From NCBI GenBank assembly GCA_903858015.1, contig CAIOGZ010000091.1:1-39879 (forward strand): a DNA stretch of 39,879 nucleotides, written 5' to 3'. The position numbers and the translations under genes are program-made. This document shows positions 32,496 to 39,710 of this stretch, piece by piece. Each line of letters begins with the position of its first letter. Position 1 is the stretch's first letter. This DNA is from an uncultured cyanobacterium. GTDB lineage: Bacteria > Cyanobacteriota > Cyanobacteriia > PCC-6307 > Cyanobiaceae. The notes beneath the pieces were generated by a model. The model made no database searches. It was not told the origin of the DNA and saw only the letters and a list, made by a program, of their open reading frames with translations.

Positions 32496-35156
32496 TCACT
32501 TCACCCAGATCACGCTGCAGCCCATGCCGCCGTCGCCCTGCTCCGCATCGGCCACCTGCTCCACGTAGGGCACGCCGGCCAGCCACTCGCGCAGGCCCCG
32601 TTTGAGCTTGCCGGTGCCAATGCCGTGGATCACCCAGACCGGCCCGTTGGCGCCGCGCAGCCGCTCCTCCACCGCCGCTTCGGCCTCGTGCACCCGCAGG
32701 CCGCGCACGTCCACGGTGTTGGCCTCGGTGCGCACCTGGGGACCTCGGCTGCCAGGGGCACGGCGGCTGCGCACCGTGACCGGCGGCGGCGGCGGTGGAG
32801 CGGGCTTCTCGCCGTTGAGGCCCTCGATCGCCGCCAGCGCCACGGTGCTGCGCAGCACACCACAACGCAGCGTGAGCTCCAGGCCATCGGCCGAGATCGC
32901 CAGCACCTCGGCGGCCTTGCCCAGGGCCAACAGCCGCACCCGCTCGCCAACCGCCGGCCGCCAGCCGGCGTGCTGCCGCTGCGGCAGCGCCGGTCGGTGT
33001 TCGGCCTCCAGGCGCTTGAGCCGTTGGCCCGCCTGGCGCGCCACCTCGCCGGCACTGCGGCCATCGCCCCGCTCGGCAGCGGCGGCACCGCGGCGCAGGC
33101 GCCGGATCAACCGCCGCACCTCCCCCTGGCCCTCGCGGATCGAGCGCTCCAGCTGCTGGCGCCGTTGCTCCTGCAGCTCGGCGCTCTGCTCCTTCTGCTG
33201 CTCCCAGCGGGCCAACAGTTCTTCGTGCAGCAACTCGGTGCGGGCCAGCACCACCGCTGCCGCCTCGGCCGCCTCCTGCTGCTGGCGCCGCTGCTGCTCC
33301 AGCCCCTCGATCACCCGGTTGACGCCGCCGCCTGCGCCCTCGCCGGCCGCCACCAGCTGCTGCTGCGCTGCCTCCAGCAGCTGCGCATCAAGCCCCAACC
33401 GCGCCGCGATCGCCAGGGCGTTGCTGCGGCCCGGGATGCCCCATTGCAGGTGGTAGGTGGGGGAAAGGGTTTCGACATCGAAGGCCACCGAGGCATTTTC
33501 GAAGCGAGGATCGCTGTACTTGAGCGCCTTGAGCTCGCCGAAGTGGGTGGTGGCCACGGTGAGCCTGGCCCGATCGGCGAGCTGCCGCAGCAGGGCTGCC
33601 GCCAGGGCGGCGCCCTCGGTGGGGTCGGTGCCGGCGCCCACCTCATCGAGCAGCACCAGGGAGGCGCCGCGGCCGGGGCCGGAATCGGGGCCGGGGGCGG
33701 AATCGGAGCCGGATTCACGGCTGGATTCAGGGCCGGGCGTCGCCGCAGCGGCCGAGGCGGCTGGGGGAGATCCGTGCGCTGGTGCAGCGGCGCCCTCCGG
33801 GGCCAGCGCTGCCAGGATCCGGGCAATGCGGCGGATGTGGCCGCTGAAGGTGGAGAGGTTTTGCTGCAGCGATTGCTCATCGCCGATGTCGGCCAGCACC
33901 TGGCCGCACCAGGGCAGCCGCGGCGTGCCAGCGCAGGGCACGAACAGCCCGGCGCGGGCCATCAGGGCCGCCAGCCCCAGGCTCTTGAGGGTCACGGTCT
34001 TACCGCCGGTGTTGGGACCGGTGATCGCCACCACCCGCAGCTCCGGCGCCACCCGCAGGCTCACCGGCACCACCGGCTGGCCGCCCTCGCGGCGCTGCTG
34101 CCATAGCAGCAGAGGGTGGCGCAGCTCCCTGAGCTCAAACGGGGCGATCGGATCAGCCTCCAGCTCGGGCCGCACCGCCCCCAGCCAAGCGCCATAGCGG
34201 GCCCGGGCCACCCCCCCATCCAGCCGCACCAGCACCGCCTGGAGGTGATCCAGGCTGGCCGCTTCCGCGCCCACCAGGCAGCTGAGCTCGGCGAGGATGG
34301 CCGCCTCGATCTCCCGCTCCCTGCCCTCCAGATCGCGAATGCGATTGCCCAGGGGGATCACCGCCTGGGGCTCCACGAACACCGTGCTTCCCGAGGCGGA
34401 GCTGTCGTGCACGAGGCCGCCGACCTGGGCCGCCGCTCCGGCCTTCACAGCCAGCACGGGCCGGCCATTGCGTTCCGCTACGACGGTGTCCTGGAGGAGG
34501 GCACTCCAGCGGCGGATCAACTCCTGCAGCCGCTCCCGCCGCTCGCTGCGCGCCGCCTGGAGCTGGCGGCGCAGGCCTTCGAGTTCGGGGCTGGCCCGAT
34601 CCGCCACGCGGCCGCCCTGCTCGATCGCGAAATGGAGCCGCTGCTCGAGCTCAGGCAGGGTGCGCAGTTCCGCCACCAGGGCTGTCGCCACCGGACGCAG
34701 GGCAGGATCCTCCACCTGGCGCCGCAACCGCCGCGCCGCCGCCAGGGTGGTGGCTACCGCCAGCAGGGGCTCGCCGCCGGCGCTGCCGCCCTTGGCGCAG
34801 CGCAGCACCGTGGTGGCGATATCAGCCACGCCGCGAAAACTGAGGCCCCCCTCGAGCAGGCCATCGAGGCCCAACAGCTCGGTGGTTTCAGCCAACAGCT
34901 CCTGACTCTGGCGGCAGCTGGTCGGCAGGGGCAGGGCGGCGCAGTGGCGGGCGCCGGCAGCGGTGCTGGCAAAGCCGGCCAGGTGGCTCGCCAGCCGGGG
35001 CCACTCCAGCAACTCGAGGCTTTCCTGCTCGATGCCGCGTCCGAACCCTGGAGCAGCCGTCTCGGCAACGTTGGCTTGGCTGCTTCCCGCGACAGCAGCT
35101 GGCGGCAATCCCCCCAGCAGCGCCGACTGTCCTGGCTCCCGCACCCCTTCGCTCAC
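32496..35156 (-). CDS. mutS2: MutS2 with Smr domain and a low-complexity insert
   Basis: MutS2 acts on branched DNA and collided ribosomes rather than mismatch repair. The protein has the helical lever region, the ABC ATPase with Walker A GPNTGGKT at 380-387 and Walker B SLVLLDEVGAGTDPTEG from 499, a long coiled coil, and a C-terminal Smr domain (VDVRGLRVHEAEAAVEE, VIHGIGTGKLKRGLREWL). At 886 residues it is longer than usual (about 780-800). Much of the excess is a 47-residue A/P/S/G-rich stretch at 452-498 between the Walker motifs, where other family members have only a few residues. The GTG start overlaps the stop of the VOC gene (GTGA). Confidence 0.94.
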   Translation of the reverse strand: MSEGVREPGQSALLGGLPPAAVAGSSQANVAETAAPGFGRGIEQESLELLEWPRLASHLAGFASTAAGARHCAALPLPTSCRQSQELLAETTELLGLDGLLEGGLSFRGVADIATTVLRCAKGGSAGGEPLLAVATTLAAARRLRRQVEDPALRPVATALVAELRTLPELEQRLHFAIEQGGRVADRASPELEGLRRQLQAARSERRERLQELIRRWSALLQDTVVAERNGRPVLAVKAGAAAQVGGLVHDSSASGSTVFVEPQAVIPLGNRIRDLEGREREIEAAILAELSCLVGAEAASLDHLQAVLVRLDGGVARARYGAWLGAVRPELEADPIAPFELRELRHPLLLWQQRREGGQPVVPVSLRVAPELRVVAITGPNTGGKTVTLKSLGLAALMARAGLFVPCAGTPRLPWCGQVLADIGDEQSLQQNLSTFSGHIRRIARILAALAPEGAAAPAHGSPPAASAAAATPGPESSRESGSDSAPGPDSGPGRGASLVLLDEVGAGTDPTEGAALAAALLRQLADRARLTVATTHFGELKALKYSDPRFENASVAFDVETLSPTYHLQWGIPGRSNALAIAARLGLDAQLLEAAQQQLVAAGEGAGGGVNRVIEGLEQQRRQQQEAAEAAAVVLARTELLHEELLARWEQQKEQSAELQEQRRQQLERSIREGQGEVRRLIRRLRRGAAAAERGDGRSAGEVARQAGQRLKRLEAEHRPALPQRQHAGWRPAVGERVRLLALGKAAEVLAISADGLELTLRCGVLRSTVALAAIEGLNGEKPAPPPPPPVTVRSRRAPGSRGPQVRTEANTVDVRGLRVHEAEAAVEERLRGANGPVWVIHGIGTGKLKRGLREWLAGVPYVEQVADAEQGDGGMGCSVIWVK

Positions 35157-35617
35157 CCTGGGCCGCCGTTCGGATCGGGGCTGGGGGACGAATCGGGGCT
35201 GGGGGACGGACTGGCGGAAGGAATTGCAAGGGCGCCACGGTTCGAGGCAATGCCGGCCGGCGGTTCGTAAAGGATCTCCAGCCAGTTGCCCTCCGGATCC
35301 TGCAGATAAAAGGAGGCCGTGCCATCGCGATGGTCGTGCACCGCGCCCACCGACTGACCACTGGCCAGCAGCTGGGCATGGACCGCGTCGAGGCTGGCCC
35401 GGTCGTCGAAGTGGAAGGCAAAGTGGGGGCCGGCCGCCGTGTAGTCGGAGCTGAGCAGGGCAACGCCATCACCGCTGAGGGGCGACTGCAGATAGGCCCA
35501 ATCGGCCGCATCCCAGGTGAGCTGGAGGCCCAAGGCGATGTAGAAGGCCTTGGCCCGCTCCATGTCGGCCACCCGGAGGGCGACATGGCCGAGGCGGTGG
35601 ACGGCGGCCGGTGCCAT
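35153..35617 (-). CDS. VOC-family (glyoxalase/dioxygenase-like) protein
   Basis: The 154-residue protein has the paired beta-alpha-beta-beta-beta units of the vicinal-oxygen-chelate fold: HRLGHVALRVADMERAKAFYIALGL, then FAFHFDDRASLDAVHAQLLASGQ and ASFYLQDPEGNWLEILYEPP. His near the start and Glu near the end could bind metal as in glyoxalase I-like enzymes. The tail is a run of Ser-Pro repeats from a GC-rich tandem repeat. I start at 35617; the open frame reaches 35761 only because it crosses a 17-bp tandem repeat that does not look coding. It overlaps mutS2 by four bases. The substrate is unknown. Confidence 0.82.
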   Translation of the reverse strand: MAPAAVHRLGHVALRVADMERAKAFYIALGLQLTWDAADWAYLQSPLSGDGVALLSSDYTAAGPHFAFHFDDRASLDAVHAQLLASGQSVGAVHDHRDGTASFYLQDPEGNWLEILYEPPAGIASNRGALAIPSASPSPSPDSSPSPDPNGGPG

Positions 35618-35637
35618 GGCGGGGGACTTCAGGGAAA

Positions 35638-35785
35638 CCATTCTCTCAGGCGACCATTCTCTGCGCGAATCCATGCTCTGCGCGGACCCATGCTCGCAGC
35701 AGGAACCATGCTCTCCGCGGAACCATGCTCTCCGCGGAACCATGCACGCAGCGGGGACCATGCTCGCAGCTGAACCATTGTTGCT
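35638..35785. repeat. 17-bp tandem repeat, about nine copies
   Basis: Units beginning CCATGCTC or a close variant recur at 35638, 35654, 35671, 35688, 35706, 35723, 35740, 35758 and 35775, a period of 16-18 bp. Two neighbouring copies (ACCATGCTCTCCGCGGA) are identical. The period is not a multiple of three, so it is unlikely to be coding. It lies between the VOC and hemB genes. Confidence 0.85.
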
Positions 35786-35792
35786 AGGGCCC

Positions 35793-35855
35793 GACTCTGA
35801 CAGCGGCTGACTCGACTCTGACAGTCGGTGGCTGGACTCTGAAAGTAGAAGGATT
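35793..35855. repeat. 21-bp tandem repeat, three copies
   Basis: GACTCTGACAG or GACTCTGAAAG begins at 35793, 35814 and 35835, an exact 21-bp period with decreasing similarity. It directly follows the 17-bp array and lies before the hemB stop. Confidence 0.75.
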
Positions 35856-35893
35856 TACGGCCACCGCCCGCGCCTGCCGCGAGCGAAACGGCC

Positions 35894-36895
35894 TCAACCC
35901 TGCCGCAGCCAGGCCGCCGCGTCGCAGGCGTGGTAGGTGAGGATCAAATCAGCGCCGGCCCGCTTAAAGCAGAGCAAGGTTTCGAGCGTCACGGCGCGCT
36001 CATCGATCCAACCGCGCTCGGCGGCCGCCTTCACCATCGCGTATTCGCCACTGACGTTGTAGGCGGCGATCGGCTGCTCGCTCTCTTGGCGCAGACGATA
36101 AATGATGTCGAGGTAGGCGAGGCCAGGTTTCACCATCAGGATGTCGGCCCCCTCGCTTTCATCGAGTTGGGTTTCAAGGATGGCCTCGCGGCCGTTGGCC
36201 GGATCCATCTGGTAGGTGCTCTTGTCGCTGGGAATCGGCTTATCAGCGTTGGCGCGGGGGGCTGAATCGAGGGCCTCGCGGAAGGGGCCGTAGTAGGCGG
36301 AGGCGTACTTGGCCGTGTAGCTGATGATCCCGACGTGCTCAAAACCCTGCTCATCGAGGGCCTCGCGGATCGCGCCAACCCGCCCATCCATCATGTCGCT
36401 GGGGCCGATCAGATCGGCGCCGGCCCGGGCCTGGGCCACGGCCTGGCGGCAGAGGATCGCCACGGTTTCGTCATTGAGCACCACCCCGGCGGCGCTCACC
36501 AGACCGTCGTGGCCATCGCAGGAGTAGGGATCGAGGGCCACATCGGTCATGATCGCCATGGCTGGGTGCACCTGTTTGAGGCGACGGATGGCGCGGGGAA
36601 TCAGGCCGTGCTCGTTGAAGCACTCGGCGCCATCCTCGGTTTTCAAACCATCCGCCACCTTGGGGAAGAGCACAACACAGCGGATGCCCAGATCCCAGGC
36701 GCGGCCCACTTCCTCCACCAAGCCTTCGAGGCTCCAGCGCTTGGCGCCGGGCATGGCGCCGATCGGCTCATTGGACGCCCCCTCGTGCACGAACAGGGGG
36801 TAGATGAAATCGGTGGGGGCGAGTTGATGTTCGCGCACCATGGCCCGCAGGGCCGGCGTGCGCCGCAGCCGGCGGGGGCGGTAGGTGAGCTCCAT
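35894..36895 (-). CDS. hemB: Porphobilinogen synthase (delta-aminolevulinic acid dehydratase)
   Basis: HemB joins two 5-aminolevulinate molecules to porphobilinogen, feeding heme, chlorophyll and bilins. The 333-residue protein has both Schiff-base lysines, Lys196 (ISYTAKYASAYYGPF) and Lys256 (DILMVKPGLAYLD). The metal region reads DVALDPYSCDGHDG: the cysteines of the zinc enzymes are replaced by Ala, Asp and Asp, so it is the magnesium-dependent type found in plants and cyanobacteria. Length is normal. It is read away from dnaJ, which lies 85 bp upstream on the same strand. Confidence 0.97.
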   Translation of the reverse strand: MELTYRPRRLRRTPALRAMVREHQLAPTDFIYPLFVHEGASNEPIGAMPGAKRWSLEGLVEEVGRAWDLGIRCVVLFPKVADGLKTEDGAECFNEHGLIPRAIRRLKQVHPAMAIMTDVALDPYSCDGHDGLVSAAGVVLNDETVAILCRQAVAQARAGADLIGPSDMMDGRVGAIREALDEQGFEHVGIISYTAKYASAYYGPFREALDSAPRANADKPIPSDKSTYQMDPANGREAILETQLDESEGADILMVKPGLAYLDIIYRLRQESEQPIAAYNVSGEYAMVKAAAERGWIDERAVTLETLLCFKRAGADLILTYHACDAAAWLRQG

Positions 36896-36979
36896 GCGGC
36901 GGTGAGGCTGGCTGGGCGGATCCTACGGATCAGACCAGCCAACGCCACGCAGCCGGTGCTGGCGCCGATCGCAGCTGGA

Positions 36980-37924
36980 TCACAACCGGGCCGAGCTAGC
37001 CCAGCCCTGGCGGGGATCGCTGCTGCGGTTGCGGCGCAGCTCTTCGAGCAGCTCCCGCTCGCGGGGGCTGAGGCTTTCGGGCAGGCGCAACACCGGCGAC
37101 AGCAGCAGATCGCCGCGGCCCTCCTTGATCGGCCAGCCCTTGCCCTTGAGCCGCAGGCTGCGGCCCAGGCTCATGCCCGCTGGCACTTGGACGGTGGCCT
37201 CACCATCGGGAGTGGCCACGCTCACCTCCCCCCCGAGGGCCAGTTCATCCAAGCTGAGCGGCAGTTCAGCCCGCAGCTGGTCACCATCGAGGCGCCAGAT
37301 CGGGTGGGGCTGGAGCTGGAGGTTGAGGTAGAGGTCGCCGCGGCGGCCGGTGCCGGGCTGGAGGTTGCCCTTGCCCTTGAGCCGCAGCCGGGTGCCGCTG
37401 CGCACCCCGGCCGGGATGCGCACCTGCACCCGTTCATCGTTCACCGCCAGGGTGCGATCACAGCCGCGGAACGCCTCGGCAAAGCTGATGCTGATCGTGG
37501 CCTCGGCGTCTAGTTGCACTGCAACTTGGCGGCCAGCAAAACCGGAGGGGAAGCCGCTGCCGAAGCCACCGAAGCCGCCGCCGCTGGCGGGCCCGCCAAA
37601 ACGGCCCAGCAGGTCGTTGACAAACTCGTCGAAATTGCCGTATCGGCCGAAATCCACATCGGCGCCACCGCCGGCCCCAGGCCCACCCATCTGGTTCCAG
37701 TACTGGCCGAATTGCTCATAGCGGCGGCGCTTATCGGGATCGGAAAGCACCTCATAGGCCTCACTGATCTCCTTGAAGCGGGCCTCGGCAGCCTGGTCGC
37801 CGGGGTTGACATCGGGGTGGTATTGGCGCGCGAGCTTGCGGAAGGAGCGTTTGATCGCCTCGGCGTCGGCGCCCCGTTCGACCTCAAGCACCTTGAAGTA
37901 ATCGCGATAACCGTTCGCTTTCAT
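36980..37924 (-). CDS. dnaJ: DnaJ-family co-chaperone (type II, CbpA-like)
   Basis: The protein has an N-terminal J domain (residues 8-72) with His36-Pro37-Asp38, which stimulates the DnaK ATPase. It continues with a G/F-rich region (about 100-130, GGGFGGFGSGFPSGF) and the C-terminal substrate-binding domains (IRVPAG-like VQVRIPAGVRSGTRLRLKGKG and ATVQVPAGMSLGRSLRLKGKG). There are no CxxCxGxG zinc modules, so it is a type II or CbpA-like DnaJ rather than the canonical one. At 314 residues it is of usual size. The start codon at 37924 lies inside the first unit of a 14-bp tandem repeat, so the ribosome-binding region is made of repeat sequence. Confidence 0.93.
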   Translation of the reverse strand: MKANGYRDYFKVLEVERGADAEAIKRSFRKLARQYHPDVNPGDQAAEARFKEISEAYEVLSDPDKRRRYEQFGQYWNQMGGPGAGGGADVDFGRYGNFDEFVNDLLGRFGGPASGGGFGGFGSGFPSGFAGRQVAVQLDAEATISISFAEAFRGCDRTLAVNDERVQVRIPAGVRSGTRLRLKGKGNLQPGTGRRGDLYLNLQLQPHPIWRLDGDQLRAELPLSLDELALGGEVSVATPDGEATVQVPAGMSLGRSLRLKGKGWPIKEGRGDLLLSPVLRLPESLSPRERELLEELRRNRSSDPRQGWASSARL

Positions 37925-37976
37925 CGGTTCAGGTTCATCGGTTCAGGCTCATCGGTTCATGCTGATCGGTTCAGGC
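37921..37976. repeat. 14-bp tandem repeat, four copies, over the dnaJ start
   Basis: TCATCGGTTCAGGT, TCATCGGTTCAGGC, TCATCGGTTCATGC and TGATCGGTTCAGGC follow one another without gaps. On the minus strand an ATG recurs in several units, out of frame with each other because 14 is not a multiple of three. Only the one at 37924 opens the DnaJ frame. Confidence 0.92.
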
Positions 37977-38190
37977 TGGATGGGGCGGGGCTTGCGGGCG
38001 GCGAGTAGGGGGAGGCCGGCGATGGGCCCAGGCGTATCGGGCTTGCGGTGCTCGCAGGCTGGTGGCTTTGGAGCGCTCATGCGGATTGTCTCAGCCCTTG
38101 CCAGGCGGTGGGTGGCCGGAAAAGGGCGGAAGGCCGAACGCCCGGGACAAGCCCTACATTGCGCACCTAGACCAGCTGGGGCGCTTCGCG

Positions 38191-38634
38191 ATGGTTCCGC
38201 TTGCTTGTCGGCCCCTGCGGGCCCCACGGCGACTGGCTCGGACGCAGGTAGCCCTGCTGCTGCTGCTGGCCCTAGCACCAGCGGCGCAAGCTGGTGGAGG
38301 GGGAACGGCGGCAGCGACAACCCCGAACAGCAAAGAAAGCTTTGCCGCATCCAGCCCGGCCCAAATCGGCCTCAGTGAGCACCTCCGCCGCCAGGGATTC
38401 CTGTTTTATGGCGCCTGGTGGTGCCCGGCCTGCCGTCAGCAGAAAAGCCTGTTCGGCCAGGAGGCGGCCCGGCGGCTTCCCTACGTGGAATGCGACAAAG
38501 ATGGCGCTGGACAGCAACGCTGCGCAGCGGCGGGGATCCGGGCCTTCCCGACCTGGACCAGTGCCCAGGATCGGCGGCAAGGGGTGCAGTCGTTGCAGGA
38601 GCTGGCACGCTGGAGTGGCTATCGCGGCCAGTGA
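38191..38634 (+). CDS. Exported thioredoxin-like protein with CPAC motif
   Basis: The 147-residue protein begins with a signal peptide: basic n-region (RPLRAPRRLART), hydrophobic core (QVALLLLLALAPA) and a cleavage site after AQA at about 34. A thioredoxin-like domain follows with LFYGAWWCPACRQQ (Cys78 and Cys81) and a later cis-Pro region FPTW (Pro120). It resembles the thioredoxin part fused to cyanobacterial VKOR proteins, so it may take part in disulfide formation in the periplasm or thylakoid lumen. Extra cysteines at 101 and 111 could form a second pair. The start at 38191 is chosen because it places the signal peptide at the N-terminus. Confidence 0.82.
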   Translation: MVPLACRPLRAPRRLARTQVALLLLLALAPAAQAGGGGTAAATTPNSKESFAASSPAQIGLSEHLRRQGFLFYGAWWCPACRQQKSLFGQEAARRLPYVECDKDGAGQQRCAAAGIRAFPTWTSAQDRRQGVQSLQELARWSGYRGQ

Positions 38635-38733
38635 GCTGCAAGCCAGCGGTGGTGCATCGCCTCGCTGGGTTAGCGGCTGGCTGGGTTAGCGGCTCACTGG
38701 ATTACCGGCTCGCTGAGGGTCCTTTGGGCGGCC

Positions 38734-38997
38734 TCAATCGGCAGGGGTGATGGCCAGCGGCGCGTAGCGGAGGTTGAGGGACGTGGTGAGCCCTGCGGCG
38801 CGCAGATCACGGCGCAGCTGCTCGGCTTCGAGTGGATCACCGCTGAACAGCACGGCCCGGCCAAGGCGCTCGGCCTCGTGGTGCAGGCCATCGGCCAGGT
38901 CGGGGGTGAGGTGGCGCAGCGCGGCCAGCAGGCGCTGGGCCAGGGGCTTCAGATCAGGCAGCACCAGCAGGGTGGCGATCGGAGTGGAAGGGGCCAT
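38734..38997 (-). CDS. Small hypothetical protein
   Basis: The 87-residue frame (APSTPIATLLVLPDLKPLAQRLL, then HHEAERLGRAVLFSGDPLEAEQLRRDLRAAGL) has a soluble alternating helix-strand pattern and normal codon use, which argues for a real gene. The arrangement of strand, helix, strand (VLFSG), helix is reminiscent of a small sensor-like alpha/beta fold, but I recognise no family. It stands between convergent and divergent neighbours with no clear operon partner. Confidence 0.55.
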   Translation of the reverse strand: MAPSTPIATLLVLPDLKPLAQRLLAALRHLTPDLADGLHHEAERLGRAVLFSGDPLEAEQLRRDLRAAGLTTSLNLRYAPLAITPAD

Positions 38998-39130
38998 GGG
39001 AAATGGGGGGATTACAACGGCGCCAGGGCCGCTGTCTGTCCCATCAACGTATGGCTAAGCAACTGAACTGCGGCAGAGCGGACAACCGGCAGCCGGCCGG
39101 CCCTGGCCCGACTTGACAAGTCGATGCCGG

Positions 39131-39382
39131 TCAAGGTTTACGCAGCATGTTGGCGCTGGCACCCAGCACAATGCCGATCCATCCGTAGGCGATCTTGACC
39201 TGTTCGTTCGATGCATCCGGCCGAAACACCATCCAGAGCGAGGTGATGGTCAGCAGGGTTGAGATGCCCATCGAGAACCAAACCAGGGTCGACTCAACCT
39301 TGCGGCGATGGTCGTCGGCTTGGTATTGCCTCCAGGTCTCGGAGACATCCCGCTGGGCCTCCGGCGGGACCCATGCCGGCAT
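39131..39382 (-). CDS. Small two-helix membrane protein paired with the RHH regulator
   Basis: The 83-residue protein has a polar, tryptophan-containing N-terminus with a charged helix (RDVSETWRQYQADDHRRKVE) and two hydrophobic segments (about 32-53 and 63-80), ending ANMLRKP. Its ATG shares a base with the RHH stop (TGATG at 39380-39384), so it is translated with the regulator. The arrangement of a ribbon-helix-helix repressor first and a short membrane protein second resembles conflict-type or toxin-antitoxin-like modules, but no toxin family is recognised and a neutral membrane role is possible. Confidence 0.6.
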   Translation of the reverse strand: MPAWVPPEAQRDVSETWRQYQADDHRRKVESTLVWFSMGISTLLTITSLWMVFRPDASNEQVKIAYGWIGIVLGASANMLRKP

Positions 39383-39588
39383 CAGATTCCAACCAATTCG
39401 CGCTCGGCACCCTCCTGGGTCCGCAGGATGACGTGGCCAGCATCCTGCTGGGCCTGTTTGGCGATCTTGTAAAGGGCAATAGCGCGGCGAAACACCTCGG
39501 CCCTGCTGAGGCCTGTCTCGTTGGCGATGGCGTCAAAATCCTGGGCGAGACGCTCGTTCAGCCGCACTTCGAAACGGGTGTCTGCCAT
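39382..39588 (-). CDS. Ribbon-helix-helix (CopG-like) DNA-binding protein
   Basis: From the ATG at 39588 the protein has 68 residues. FEVRLNERLAQDFDAIANETGLSRAEVFRRAIALYKIAKQA is a clear RHH fold: a DNA-contacting beta strand, then two helices with the GLSRAEVFRRA turn. The tail (GHVILRTQEGAERELVGI) is a beta-rich extension. The frame also opens 13 codons earlier, but MADTRFEVRL is the normal RHH start, and the earlier part covers a likely operator at 39606-39624. It is coupled to the following membrane protein gene and probably represses its own operon. Confidence 0.8.
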   Translation of the reverse strand: MADTRFEVRLNERLAQDFDAIANETGLSRAEVFRRAIALYKIAKQAQQDAGHVILRTQEGAERELVGI

Positions 39589-39605
39589 GGGATCGATCCG
39601 GAGTG

Positions 39606-39624
39606 TGTACGGACAACTGTACGG
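39606..39624 (-). promoter_or_regulatory. Candidate operator of the RHH operon
   Basis: TGTACGG occurs twice with exactly 12 bp from start to start, 18 bases before the RHH start. RHH repressors usually bind such short, evenly spaced repeats as dimers of dimers, so self-regulation is likely. Confidence 0.5.
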
Positions 39625-39690
39625 CAAAACCTAGGGACAGGGGGGAGCACCCTAGGCATACCGGCAGACCCTGCAGGCTGACGGCTATTT

Positions 39691-39710
39691 AAAAGGGCCC
39701 TTCCAGGCCC
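39691..39710 (-). terminator. Rho-independent terminator of ssrA coding RNA
   Basis: On the minus strand GGGCC and GGCCC form a 5-bp stem with a 6-base loop, followed directly by CTTTT and then AAAT. It ends the ssrA transcript about 50 bases after the tag stop and a second hairpin (GGGTGA/TCACCC at about 39722-39755 in plus coordinates). Confidence 0.65.
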
